Part shown: positions 35,056-43,969 of the stretch, piece by piece | Numbering within the stretch: position 1 is the first letter of the stretch | Layout: each line of letters starts with the position of its first letter | NCBI GenBank assembly: GCA_049423065.1 | Contig: JBMSQB010000013.1 | Coordinates: 1-61,351 of the forward strand | From: SYIM01 sp041182885 | Lineage (GTDB): Bacteria; Pseudomonadota; Gammaproteobacteria; Burkholderiales; Burkholderiaceae_E | Reading direction: 5' to 3' | DNA length: 61,351 nt | Made by a program: the position numbers and the translations under genes | The notes under the pieces: generated by a model | What the model was told of the DNA's origin: nothing | The model's input: the letters and a program-made list of their open reading frames with translations, nothing else | Database searches by the model: none

Positions 35056-35835
35056 ATGGATCTTGGTATCCGATCCCGGCGGGCGCTGGTCTGCGCGTCC
35101 TCGCAGGGGCTGGGGCTCGCCTGCGCGACCGCCCTCGCGCGCGAGGGCGCGGCCGTATTCATCAACGGACGCAATGCCGAGCGGCTCGAGGAGGCCGCCC
35201 GATCGATCCTGGCGGCAACCGGTGTCAGCGCCCGAACCGTGCTGGCCGACATCACGACCGAGGCTGGGCGCCAGACGCTCTTCGACACCTGCACCGATCT
35301 GGATATCCTGGTGAACAACAATGCCGGACCACCACCCGGACAGTTGTCAGACTGGGATCATGACGCCTGGATTCAGGCGCTCGAGGGCAACATGCTCGCG
35401 CCCATTCTCCTGATTCGCGGTTTCCTTCCCGGCATGCGGGCACGAAAGTTCGGCCGGATCGTCAATATCACCTCGGCCATGGTGAAGAGCCCGCGCGCGC
35501 ACATGGCGCTCTCCACCTCGGCGCGCACCGGGCTCACGGCGTTCAGCAAGTCGATGTCGTTCGAGGCGGCAGCCGACAATGTCACGATCAACAATCTGCT
35601 CCCGGAGCGGATCGACACGCCCCGTCAGGCTTTCCTTGCAGAACGGCTCATGAAGATGCACGGCATCACCCGCGATGAGGCGCGTCAGAGGATTGCCGAT
35701 TCCATTGCCGCCAGGCGCTTTGGCCGTCCGGAGGAATTTGCCGATGCCTGCGCCTACCTTTGCAGCGCGCAGGCGGGATTCATCTCGGGCCAGAACCTGC
35801 AACTGGACGGGGGTTCTTATCCTGGGCTGATCTGA
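35056..35835 (+). CDS. SDR family oxidoreductase, BKR-like subgroup with atypical active site
   Basis: Protein of 259 aa, MDLGIRSRRALVCASSQGLG at the start, NNNAGPPPGQLSDW near residue 78. It is a paralogue of the SDR at 24448-25227 with the same length and framework, and fits the cd05344-type subgroup. On the helix TGLTAF the canonical Tyr and Lys positions are Ser and Arg (STSAR). AGGAG lies 7 nt upstream of ATG 35056. It is divergent from the D-malate/tartrate-type dehydrogenase, and the two gene sets may share the 178-nt control region between them. Confidence 0.88.
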   Translation: MDLGIRSRRALVCASSQGLGLACATALAREGAAVFINGRNAERLEEAARSILAATGVSARTVLADITTEAGRQTLFDTCTDLDILVNNNAGPPPGQLSDWDHDAWIQALEGNMLAPILLIRGFLPGMRARKFGRIVNITSAMVKSPRAHMALSTSARTGLTAFSKSMSFEAAADNVTINNLLPERIDTPRQAFLAERLMKMHGITRDEARQRIADSIAARRFGRPEEFADACAYLCSAQAGFISGQNLQLDGGSYPGLI

Positions 35836-35868
35836 TGCCTGGCGCGCCTTGCCTGCGCGCGGTGCTTG

Positions 35869-37560
35869 CTAGGAGGCGGGATCGCTGCGCGCCCAATCGC
35901 GGAGCACAAAACGCTGAAGCTTTGCGTTTTCGGTGCGCGGCAGCACGGGAACAAAGCGTACCCGCCGGGGGTATTTGTAGGGGGCGAGCCGGTCGCGCAC
36001 GAATTGCTGAAGCTCGCTCGCGAACGGCTCGTTGCCCTCGCGAGGTGCCTTGCACACCACAAAGGCCATGACCACCTGGCCGCGCCCCGGGTCGGGTGCC
36101 CCCACCACGCCACATTCGGCGACATCGGGATGGGTGAGGAGAACGTCTTCAACTTCGGGGCCGGCGATGTTGTAGCCCGCGCTGATGATCATGTCGTCGG
36201 TGCGCGATTGATACCAGAAGTAGCCGTCGGCATCCATCAGGTAGGCGTCGCCCGTCAGATTCCAGCCATGCTGCACATAGGTGCTCTGCCGCGGATCATC
36301 GAGATAGCGACACCCCGTCGGGCCGCGCACGGCCAACCGCCCGATGGTGCCGGGTGGCACCGGCTGGCCCTGGTCATCCAGAATGACCGCTTCATAGCCT
36401 GGCACCACGCGTCCGGTGGCGCCAGCGCGGACTTCGCCCGGCCGGCAGCCGATAAAGGCATGGAGCAGTTCAGTCGATCCCAGACACTCGGTCATGTCCA
36501 GACCAGTGGCCTCACGCCACTGCGCACGGGTGTCGGCAGGCAGCATTTCGCCCGATGACACGGTGATGCGAAGCGAACGCAGTGTGTCGCGGCGCGCGAG
36601 CGCGGCCATTCTTCGGTAGAGCGTGGGCGCGGTGAAGCAGATGCTCGCCCGGTGCTCGTCAATGCCTGCAAGGAGCGACTCGGCGGTCCATTGCGGCTCG
36701 AGCACGGCCGAGGCGCCTGCGCGAAGCGGAAAGATCAGCAGTCCGCCCAGCCCGAACGTGAAGGCAAGGGGTGGGGTGCCGATGAATACATCATCAGGCG
36801 TGGGCGCGAGCAGATGCCGCGACAACACGTCGGCGATCAACAGGCAGTCGCGATGGAAGTGCAGGGTGCCTTTGGGCTGACCGGTGGTGCCCGATGTGAA
36901 GGCGATCAAGGCGACATCGTCCTGCGCGGTGTCGGCCGCAGGAAAAGGCGTGTCGTGCAAAGCCATCGCGTCTTCGAGCCGGCGAGGCTCGGCTGCAGTT
37001 CCGCCATAGCCAAGCACCGGTCCGCACGAAGGACGGGCCCTGCGCACCTCGTCCCATGCCTCCAGAAGCCCTGCCTCGCAGAGGGCGGCGCTCACCTGTG
37101 CGCGCTCGGCAATGACAGCAAGCTCACGGGCGCGCAGCAGCGGCATGGTGGTGACCGCGATGCAGCCAGCCTTGAGCACGGCAAGCCAGCAGGCGGCGAG
37201 CATCGGGTGGTTTGCGCCGCGCAACAGCACGCGGGCACCGGTGGGCAGGCGAAAATCGGATCGGAGGACGTGAGCGATCCGGTCGACGCGATCGGCGAGC
37301 TCGGCGTAGGTGAAGCTCACGCCCGCGCCGCGAAGCGCAGTGGCGCTGCCGCGCCCGGCTCGCAACTGCGTATCGATCAGTTCCGCGGCCGCATTCAGGC
37401 GCTCGGGATAAGCGATTCCTGCAGGCGGCGGCAACAGCTGTGGCCAGGCTTCAGACGGCGGCAGCCGGTCGCGCGCGAAGCTGTCGTCGTGGCCGCTGCG
37501 AAACAGTCGGGGCGCGGGCATGGAGATCCCGGGAGGCGCACCGTCAGGGTCGCGAGTCAC
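35869..37560 (-). CDS. benzoate-CoA-ligase family acyl-CoA synthetase
   Basis: Adenylate-forming enzyme of 563 aa. It has the N-terminal DSFARDRLPPSEAWPQLL typical of benzoate/2-aminobenzoate-CoA ligases, the AMP loop IAFTSGTTGQPKGTLHFH, the signature GATGRVVPGYEA, SRTDDMIISAGYNIAGPEVE at the hinge and the C-terminal catalytic Lys in PRTENAKLQRF. It activates an aromatic acid with ATP and CoA. The ORF start is a GTG at 37560 that overlaps the stop of the upstream flavin oxidoreductase (GTGA); ATG 37521 is an alternative. The coupling suggests the two enzymes act in one route. Confidence 0.88.
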   Translation of the reverse strand: MTRDPDGAPPGISMPAPRLFRSGHDDSFARDRLPPSEAWPQLLPPPAGIAYPERLNAAAELIDTQLRAGRGSATALRGAGVSFTYAELADRVDRIAHVLRSDFRLPTGARVLLRGANHPMLAACWLAVLKAGCIAVTTMPLLRARELAVIAERAQVSAALCEAGLLEAWDEVRRARPSCGPVLGYGGTAAEPRRLEDAMALHDTPFPAADTAQDDVALIAFTSGTTGQPKGTLHFHRDCLLIADVLSRHLLAPTPDDVFIGTPPLAFTFGLGGLLIFPLRAGASAVLEPQWTAESLLAGIDEHRASICFTAPTLYRRMAALARRDTLRSLRITVSSGEMLPADTRAQWREATGLDMTECLGSTELLHAFIGCRPGEVRAGATGRVVPGYEAVILDDQGQPVPPGTIGRLAVRGPTGCRYLDDPRQSTYVQHGWNLTGDAYLMDADGYFWYQSRTDDMIISAGYNIAGPEVEDVLLTHPDVAECGVVGAPDPGRGQVVMAFVVCKAPREGNEPFASELQQFVRDRLAPYKYPRRVRFVPVLPRTENAKLQRFVLRDWARSDPAS

Positions 37561-39029
37561 TGATCAAATCCGGCTGGCGCGTCTTTCCAGGTGGGCGCGA
37601 CCAGCCTGCGCTTGCCGTCGTGTGACAGGCGGATGCCGGGTTCGTCGAGATCCTCGCGGTCCCACAGCTGGCAGGTCACCTGCTTGTGCTTCTGATCGAG
37701 GCCCTCGCAGTAGTTGGTGTATTCGCACAGACGTACCGCATCGGCCCGTCCCAGCAGGGTCTTGAGCGCCCAGTCGGGATCGGCCAGACTCTGCCGCGCG
37801 GTGCCCACCACATCGCAGTCGCCCGCGGCAAGCATGCTCTCGGCGAATTCGAAGTTGTGAACGCCGCCGGTGCACACGACCGGCGTGGTGCACCCTGCTT
37901 TACGAATCGCCTGGCGAATCTGCGCGGTGGCCGCGCGATTCCGGCCGAAGGGCCCTTGCGCGTCGGACAGATATTGCGGCATGCATTCATAGCCGCTGCG
38001 GCCGGTGTAGGGATAGGCGGCCTGGCCAACCGAGGGCTGCTTGGCATCATCAAATTTGCCACCGCGGCTGGTTGAGAGAAAGTCCATGCCGGCGAGCGCG
38101 AACTGAACGCCATACCAGAGGCTGTCCCCGACCTCGGTGCCGCCGTCGATACACTCCTCGGCCAGAAAGCGGCAGCCCACGGCGTAGCCGCTGCCCACTT
38201 CGCGTCGAACCGCGTGGTACACCTCGAGCGGCAGGCGAACGCGCGCCTCGCGGCTGCCGCCGTAGCCATCGGTTCGCTGGTTGGTGGTGGAGAGAAAAGA
38301 CGCCATGGTGTAGGCGTGGGCATAGTGCAGCTCGACGCCATCGAAGCCCGCATCGCGTGAGCGCCGCGCAGCCTCCGAAAACAGCGAGGGCAACTCCCTG
38401 GGCAGCGACTGGATGTGGGGCAGGTGCAGATCGTTGACCGATTCGCGTGCGCCAAATTCAAGGCTCTGGCGATCGCGAGGATCGAGCACCTGCGCCCAGC
38501 CTGCCGCGCCGAGCGCGAGGAGGGCCTCGCGTGCGGCGGGTTCGCTCTGTCCGGTGAGGCCGGCGCGCGCGAGCAGTGCCGGGGTAAGCGTGAGGTGGCG
38601 TTCAAAGAAAGTGCGCGGATCGGGGCGTCGACGGATCCGCAGAAAGTCGATGATCTGGATGAGCAGACGCGTGTGCCCGCCGCTCGCCTCGTTGACCGCC
38701 TGGGTGAGACGTCGAAGCCCGTCCACATAGCGGTCGTCGCCAATTCGAAGGAGCGGCCCGCTGGGCACATCGCGAATGCCGGTGGCTTCGACGACGATGG
38801 CTCCGGGACGACCTTTGGCGAATCGGGCGTACCACTGGATGACGTCTTCGGTGACTTCACCGTCTTCGTTGGAGCGCCAGGGCACCATGGCAGGCACCCA
38901 GGTTCGATGACGCAGTGTGAGCGGGCCAAGCGAGATGGGGCTGAACAGTTGCGAGGCGCGCGCCTGGTCGGCGGTGGGCATGTTGCCGCGCGCGGGCTCG
39001 AAGCGGATTCGCTCAGCGGGTTTCCACAT
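37557..39029 (-). CDS. NADH:flavin oxidoreductase, Old Yellow Enzyme family
   Basis: FMN enzyme of 490 aa with a single TIM-barrel domain: FSPISLGPLTLRHR near the start and the active-site region VELHYAHAYTMASFLS followed by RTDGYGGS. It has an insertion of about 60 residues before that motif and a C-terminal tail with LCEYTNYC and VTC. That tail resembles the Fe-S Cys cluster of 2,4-dienoyl-CoA-reductase-type members, but one Cys is Thr and the spacing is changed, so an intact 4Fe-4S cluster is doubtful. There is no C-terminal NAD(P)-binding domain. It is coupled (GTGA) to the benzoate-CoA-ligase-like gene. Confidence 0.87.
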   Translation of the reverse strand: MWKPAERIRFEPARGNMPTADQARASQLFSPISLGPLTLRHRTWVPAMVPWRSNEDGEVTEDVIQWYARFAKGRPGAIVVEATGIRDVPSGPLLRIGDDRYVDGLRRLTQAVNEASGGHTRLLIQIIDFLRIRRRPDPRTFFERHLTLTPALLARAGLTGQSEPAAREALLALGAAGWAQVLDPRDRQSLEFGARESVNDLHLPHIQSLPRELPSLFSEAARRSRDAGFDGVELHYAHAYTMASFLSTTNQRTDGYGGSREARVRLPLEVYHAVRREVGSGYAVGCRFLAEECIDGGTEVGDSLWYGVQFALAGMDFLSTSRGGKFDDAKQPSVGQAAYPYTGRSGYECMPQYLSDAQGPFGRNRAATAQIRQAIRKAGCTTPVVCTGGVHNFEFAESMLAAGDCDVVGTARQSLADPDWALKTLLGRADAVRLCEYTNYCEGLDQKHKQVTCQLWDREDLDEPGIRLSHDGKRRLVAPTWKDAPAGFDQ

Positions 39030-39142
39030 GGGCGGGCTCCTGGCGGTGGCGGGCGTGGGGGTGGGGCATGAAGCGTTACTTTCCTGGTAGGGATAACCGT
39101 GGCAGAGTGCAGGTCCGATTTTACCGGCGCAGGAGCAGGATG

Positions 39143-40135
39143 ATGACCGATTGTTCCAGACGCGAGTTCAATGGCTGGGTGACGGCGCTTACGACCGGAG
39201 CCGCTCTGACACCGCTCGCTGCGCGGGCGCAGGGCGCTGACTGGCCGTCGCGGCCGGTGAAAATTCTGGTGGGATTCACACCCGGGGGCGTGCCCGATAT
39301 CGCGGCGCGCACCCTGTCGCAGCGGCTCGCCGAGCCCTGGAAACAGCCCATTGTGGTGGAGAACCGCCTGGGCGCGGGCAGCAACGTGGCTGCGCAGACC
39401 GCAGCGGCTGCACCCCCCGACGGCTACACGCTGCTGTCGGTGTCGTCTGCGCATGCCGTGGCGCCGGCCATTTATGCCCGGCTGCCCTTTGATCCAATTC
39501 GTGATTTCGCGCCCATTTCGCTCACGGCGACGGGGCCCGCACTGGTGGTGGTGGCGCCCGATCTGCCGGTGAAGACCATGGCCGATCTTGTGGCGCTCGC
39601 TCGTGCGAAACCGGGCCTGTACAACTACGCATCGGCGGGGGTGGGCTCGGGCGCACACTTTGCGGTGGAGTTGCTGCGCAGCCAAACTGCAATCGATCTG
39701 GTTCATGTTCCGTTCAAGGGCATCCCGGAGGCCCTGAACGAAACCATCGCTGGCCGCACACATCTGTTCATTTCGCCCTATGCAAGCGCCATCAATCTGG
39801 TCCGCCAAGGCAAGGCGCGCGCGATCGCGGTCACCAGCCTCAAGCGGATGCCTGAAACGCCTGACCTGCCCACGGTTGCCGAATCTGGCGTCCCGGGTTA
39901 CGAGTGGGTGTTCTGGTATGGATTGCTTGCGCCCGCTGGCACCCCGCGGGCGATCATCGACCGGATCCACACCGATGTGGCCGCTGTGCTCGCGCAGGCC
40001 GATGTGCAGCAACGCTTCCGCTCGCTTGGCACCGAGGCCGTGTCGAGCACCCCTGAGGCATTTGCCCGTCTGATCGCCACCGAGGTGGCGAGTTTCACAA
40101 GGCTGGCGCGGGCAGGGAATATCCGCGCCGACTGA
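39143..40135 (+). CDS. Bug/TctC family periplasmic solute-binding protein with Tat-like signal
   Basis: Protein of 330 aa. The N-terminus has a twin-arginine pattern (CSRREFNGW) and a modest hydrophobic stretch ending AARAQG, so export by Tat rather than Sec is possible. The mature protein is a standard Bug member: WPSRPVKILVGFTPGGVPD, NRLGAGSNVAAQTA, IDLVHVPFKGIPEA. AGGAG lies 7 nt before ATG 39143 (a tandem ATG at 39140 is closer). It is divergent from the flavin oxidoreductase and followed 48 nt later by a PcaD-like hydrolase. No TctA/TctB is present. Confidence 0.92.
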   Translation: MTDCSRREFNGWVTALTTGAALTPLAARAQGADWPSRPVKILVGFTPGGVPDIAARTLSQRLAEPWKQPIVVENRLGAGSNVAAQTAAAAPPDGYTLLSVSSAHAVAPAIYARLPFDPIRDFAPISLTATGPALVVVAPDLPVKTMADLVALARAKPGLYNYASAGVGSGAHFAVELLRSQTAIDLVHVPFKGIPEALNETIAGRTHLFISPYASAINLVRQGKARAIAVTSLKRMPETPDLPTVAESGVPGYEWVFWYGLLAPAGTPRAIIDRIHTDVAAVLAQADVQQRFRSLGTEAVSSTPEAFARLIATEVASFTRLARAGNIRAD

Positions 40136-40183
40136 CCCGGCCGTTGAGCGTTCTTCCGCATCCTTGCCGAGCGAGCCCCTGTC

Positions 40184-40966
40184 ATGCCCTTTGCCCGAAT
40201 CGATGATCTTGATGTGCACTACCAGGTGGCAGGTGAGGGGCCATGGCTCACGCTCGCGCATCCGCTTGCGGCCGATCTTCGCATCTGGGCGCTGCAGATG
40301 CCGCTTTTGCTGAGACATTTTCGTGTCTTGCGCTTTGATGCGCGGGGGCACGGCGACACATCCGCCACCTTCGCGCCGTACACGCTCGGGCAACTCGCCG
40401 ACGACGCGCTCGGGCTTCTTGACCATCTGGGGATTACACGAACCCACTGGATCGGACTTTCCATGGGCGGGATGGTGGCGCAGGCGATCGCGCTCAAGCG
40501 CCCGGGCATTCTCGACCGGATTGTGTTGGCCGACTCCACCAGCAGGCGTCCAGCCAATGCTGCGGCGATCTGGGCCGAGCGCATCGCCGCGGCCCGGGCC
40601 CACGGCATGTCGGCCATCGTGGCGCCCACGCTCGAGCGCTGGTTCACGCCCGCGTATCGCGCGGTCAATCCCGATCTGATGGAATGGGTGGCTGAACAGA
40701 TCAGCGCGACCAGCGTCGAGGGCTACTGTGGTTGCTGCGCGGCCATTTCGCAAATCGACATGCTCGACCGGCTGAAGGAGATCGACGCACCGGCGCTCAT
40801 CATGGCCGGTGATCGGGATCACTCCACGCCCCCGGAAATGTCCGAGCAGATGAGTCGCAACTGGCGGGGGTCGGCTTACTGCACCATTCCCGACGCAGCG
40901 CATATCGGCAACATCGAACAGGCCGATTTTTTCAACCGTCAGATCGCGGCGTTTCTCGGCGTTTGA
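40184..40966 (+). CDS. alpha/beta hydrolase, 3-oxoadipate enol-lactonase (PcaD)-like
   Basis: Protein of 260 aa with the alpha/beta-hydrolase fold: nucleophile Ser in GLSMGGMV, the acid in MAGDRDHSTPPE and the His in DAAHIGNIEQ. The segments RFDARGHGDTS and TSVEGYCGCCAAI are typical of 3-oxoadipate enol-lactonases. No other protocatechuate-branch gene is in the window, so the true lactone or ester may differ. It is co-directional with the Tat-type Bug gene and convergent with the following acyl-CoA ligase. Confidence 0.85.
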   Translation: MPFARIDDLDVHYQVAGEGPWLTLAHPLAADLRIWALQMPLLLRHFRVLRFDARGHGDTSATFAPYTLGQLADDALGLLDHLGITRTHWIGLSMGGMVAQAIALKRPGILDRIVLADSTSRRPANAAAIWAERIAAARAHGMSAIVAPTLERWFTPAYRAVNPDLMEWVAEQISATSVEGYCGCCAAISQIDMLDRLKEIDAPALIMAGDRDHSTPPEMSEQMSRNWRGSAYCTIPDAAHIGNIEQADFFNRQIAAFLGV

Positions 40967-40977
40967 CGAGGTATGCG

Positions 40978-42528
40978 CTAGGTAATGGCTTCCAGCACCG
41001 GGTACGGGCCATCGATCAGCGTGTGCCCGGCCAGCACGGTTTCGCGAAGCTTCTTCCTGCTCACCTTGCCCTGCGGATTTCTTGGCAGCGCCGTCATTTC
41101 AACGAAGAGGCGCGGCCGCTTGTGTCGGGACAGAATGCTTGCGCGGGACTCGAGCTCTTCGCGCCAGCCGTCTCGGGGCTGTTCAATCACCGCGATGATG
41201 ATTTCCCCCCAGTAGTCGGACGGCAGCGAGGTGATTGCAGCCTGGGCGCAGGTTCGCATGCCGGCGAGTGCCGATTCGACTTCATCGGGATTGACCCGGT
41301 AACCGCCAGTCTTGATGACATCGGCAACCCGGCCGGTGAGCCAGAGCCGCCCACGCGAATCAAGCAGGCCCAGATCTCCTGTGGCATGCCAGCCGTCTGG
41401 CTCATGCAGCCGGAAGCCGTCGGCCGTGATGAGTCCATCCGACTGCTGGCTTGCGCGCAGCCAGACTTCGTCCTCTTCGCCGGTTGCGCGCAGCGCCTCA
41501 TGCGGGTGACCGATCCGGATCTCGACACCCGGGGCCGGCCAGCCCGTGCAACTGCCCCCTGCTGCGGGCGTCTCGGCGAAGGCCTCATCGAGTTCGGTGA
41601 AGGTGAGCGTGGTGATCGGGTTGATGCACTCGGTCTTGCCATAGGTGATGCGCACCACCGGACCGAACATCTGCCTGGCACGTTCGTAGAGCCCGCGTGC
41701 GAGCGGCTGTGTGCCGGTGAAGATGCAGCGCAGCCCCGGGAGGCTTGCACCATCGAACGCGCCCACCAGCTTGGCGAGCACGGTGGGGGGCGCGAACATG
41801 GCCTCATAGTTGCCTGATTCGAGGAGCGGTCGGACCCGTGCCGGGTCTACACCATCGTGCAGCGTGATCTCGCCGCCGCAGTCGAGCCACGCCGCGCTGA
41901 GCAGCCCCGAGCCGTGAACGAACGGCGTCATCAAAAGGATTTTCGAGCCAGGCTGCGGCATGAAAGGCAGACACGCTTTCTGAAGCTGCTCGCCAATCCA
42001 GCGGCGGCCATGCGAGGCCAGCACACCCTTGGGGCGGCCGGTTGTGCCTGAGGTAAAGAGGATGCGGCCAGGGGTGGGTCCGGGTACGGGGGAGAGCGCT
42101 CCGCCCCTGTCGTGCAGGGCAATGTCGGCCGATATCATGGGGTGGAGCCCCGCCTCGCCTGCCAGCGCGGCGCGAGCCTCGCGCGTGATCAGAACTTTTG
42201 CACCTGAGACCTGCGCGCACCAGCGGATCTCGTCGGCTGTGTAGCCCCATCCCAGCGGCACCTCGCAAAGACCGGCCAGCTTGATGCCAAAGCTCACCCA
42301 GATCGCTTCCAGGCTGTTGGGAAGGAGACTCGCGACCGGAGTGCCAGCGGGAAGGCCCTGGTCCAGCAGGTGGACCGCCACAGCATGGGCGCGCGCGCTG
42401 AACTCGGCATAGCTCATGGTGCCCGCCTCTCCATCGCGCGCGGCGATGCGATCGCCGAACCGGGCAGCGAGCGTACGAAGCTGGCCAGACCAGTCGACCT
42501 GTGCAAGCGGTGGGAGTGAGGCGTTCAC
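40978..42528 (-). CDS. class I adenylate-forming enzyme (acyl-CoA synthetase)
   Basis: Protein of 516 aa of the acyl/aryl-CoA ligase superfamily: AMP loop ILFTSGTTGRPKGVLASH near residue 155, RITYGKTECINP mid-protein, TGDLGLLDSRGRLWLTGR in the hinge, and the catalytic Lys in LPRNPQGKVSRKKL at the C-terminus. It activates a carboxylic acid to its CoA thioester; the substrate is unknown. It is transcribed with the MmgE/PrpD gene 18 nt upstream and is different from the benzoate-CoA-ligase-like protein nearby. Confidence 0.9.
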   Translation of the reverse strand: MNASLPPLAQVDWSGQLRTLAARFGDRIAARDGEAGTMSYAEFSARAHAVAVHLLDQGLPAGTPVASLLPNSLEAIWVSFGIKLAGLCEVPLGWGYTADEIRWCAQVSGAKVLITREARAALAGEAGLHPMISADIALHDRGGALSPVPGPTPGRILFTSGTTGRPKGVLASHGRRWIGEQLQKACLPFMPQPGSKILLMTPFVHGSGLLSAAWLDCGGEITLHDGVDPARVRPLLESGNYEAMFAPPTVLAKLVGAFDGASLPGLRCIFTGTQPLARGLYERARQMFGPVVRITYGKTECINPITTLTFTELDEAFAETPAAGGSCTGWPAPGVEIRIGHPHEALRATGEEDEVWLRASQQSDGLITADGFRLHEPDGWHATGDLGLLDSRGRLWLTGRVADVIKTGGYRVNPDEVESALAGMRTCAQAAITSLPSDYWGEIIIAVIEQPRDGWREELESRASILSRHKRPRLFVEMTALPRNPQGKVSRKKLRETVLAGHTLIDGPYPVLEAIT

Positions 42529-42546
42529 GAGGGTTGCGCTCCGCGT

Positions 42547-43905
42547 TCAGCCATGAAACAGCTGGGCGATCCGCGGGAGTTCTGGCAGCCGGTTCAGCCG
42601 CTCGAACACCGCTTCCGCATCGAGATCGCGCGCAGCGCGCGTGCAGTCAAGAAACTTGGCCTTCAGATCGGCGGGCTTGAGCGGCAGCATGGCATTGCCG
42701 CGCGCAAAGCGCAGATCGCCGGAGGCAAGCACCCGCCCATCGGTGAGTTCGATCTCGATGCGGTCATTGAGGGCAAATACGGGCTCATGAGGGCAGCGCT
42801 CGCCGTCGACCGCCTGGATCCGCACGCGTTCCATGAGGCGTTGGACCGCAGGCTGATTCACGAAGCGATCGGTCAGTTCGGCCAGCCCCACGCTGCGCGC
42901 TGCAAGCGACGAGGCGACCGCGAACTCGAGGCTGAACTTGGCCGCGAGGCCGGTGACCGGTCGATGATTGCGCAGCATCGAGGCTTGCGCGACGCCGATC
43001 CAGGCCCGCACTTCGCGCACCGCCTCTGGCTGAAGGTCGTGTGCCTGAGCGAGGTCGATCACCGCGTCGATGACCCGGTGGGTGGCATAGCAGATCGGAT
43101 ATTTCTTGATGGACAGCCCGGTATCGAGAATGCCTAGCGGCCGGTTACGGGTGATGACCGGCGCATCAACATCGGCCTTGCCCTTTGGCGAGAGCGCAGC
43201 GAGATAACCCGCATGATGCTCCATCGCGTCGTCGGCTGCGGTCAGCCCGGCCTGGGCCAGTTTTGCCGCTTCGATGCCCGAGGCGGCTGCACGGCCCGCA
43301 TGAAGCGGCTTGGTCATGGTGCCGAAATTGGCGACCAGGCCGGCGGCGAAACTGCCAGCGAGCGACAGCGCATGACGGGCCCGATCGACCGGCAGCCCGC
43401 GCAGATGGGCGGATGCCGCAGCCGCAGCGACCGTACCGAGCACCGCGGTGGGATGCCAGCCCTTCAGATGATAGGCGTCGGGCTCACGGCGAAACAACTC
43501 GCTCCAGACCTCGTAGCCCACCAGATAGGCACGCACTGCGTCGGCGCCGCCCAGGCCCAGCGCCTCGGCCTCGGCCAGCACGGTGGGCACCAGCACAGTG
43601 CTGGGATGCCCGCCCATCGCAACATCATCGAAATCGAGCGCATGGCCGGCTGTGCCGTTGATGAGCGCGGCGTCGGCGCTGGCCGCGCGTCCGCTGCCGG
43701 CCAGCACGGTGGCCTCGCTGGCCGTGGAGCCCCGGGCCGCCACAAACCGCGTGACGATGCCCACCACGGGCTCCTCGCGGCCCGCGATCAGGGTGGCGAC
43801 TGTGTCGATGAAGCCGCTCTGCGCGATCTCGACCGCACGGGCGGGCAAGGCGCCAAAGCCGGGCGCGTGAACAAATTCGGCAAGGGATCGGGTAAGTCCT
43901 GACAT
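42547..43905 (-). CDS. MmgE/PrpD family protein
   Basis: Protein of 452 aa of the 2-methylcitrate dehydratase-like family: INGTAGHALDFDDVAMGGHPS near residue 80, GWHPTAVLGTVAAAAA near 150 and KKYPICYATHRVIDA near 270. Members include 2-methylcitrate dehydratase, cis-aconitate decarboxylase and iminodisuccinate epimerase, so a dehydratase or lyase acting on a di- or tricarboxylate is likely. No prpB or prpC is nearby, which argues against the methylcitrate cycle. It precedes the acyl-CoA ligase by 18 nt and follows the ABC ATPase by 64 nt. Confidence 0.9.
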   Translation of the reverse strand: MSGLTRSLAEFVHAPGFGALPARAVEIAQSGFIDTVATLIAGREEPVVGIVTRFVAARGSTASEATVLAGSGRAASADAALINGTAGHALDFDDVAMGGHPSTVLVPTVLAEAEALGLGGADAVRAYLVGYEVWSELFRREPDAYHLKGWHPTAVLGTVAAAAASAHLRGLPVDRARHALSLAGSFAAGLVANFGTMTKPLHAGRAAASGIEAAKLAQAGLTAADDAMEHHAGYLAALSPKGKADVDAPVITRNRPLGILDTGLSIKKYPICYATHRVIDAVIDLAQAHDLQPEAVREVRAWIGVAQASMLRNHRPVTGLAAKFSLEFAVASSLAARSVGLAELTDRFVNQPAVQRLMERVRIQAVDGERCPHEPVFALNDRIEIELTDGRVLASGDLRFARGNAMLPLKPADLKAKFLDCTRAARDLDAEAVFERLNRLPELPRIAQLFHG

Positions 43906-43969
43906 GCGGGATTCTCGTCTGACAATGAAGGGGGCGCGTTTTGTCGGGCCGTCCTGAACCTGGGCGCCG

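Noticed and set aside
34878..35321. N-terminal extension of the D-malate/tartrate-type dehydrogenase
   Set aside because: The family begins at ATG 34877; the extra 148 codons are Arg/Ser-rich and overlap the divergent SDR start.
37676..40903. Open frame of 1075 codons on the minus strand
   Set aside because: It runs through the flavin oxidoreductase gene in another frame and antisense to the Bug and PcaD-like genes, all of which match known families. Its translation is low-complexity Arg/Pro/Ser-rich, as expected of a G+C-rich shadow frame.
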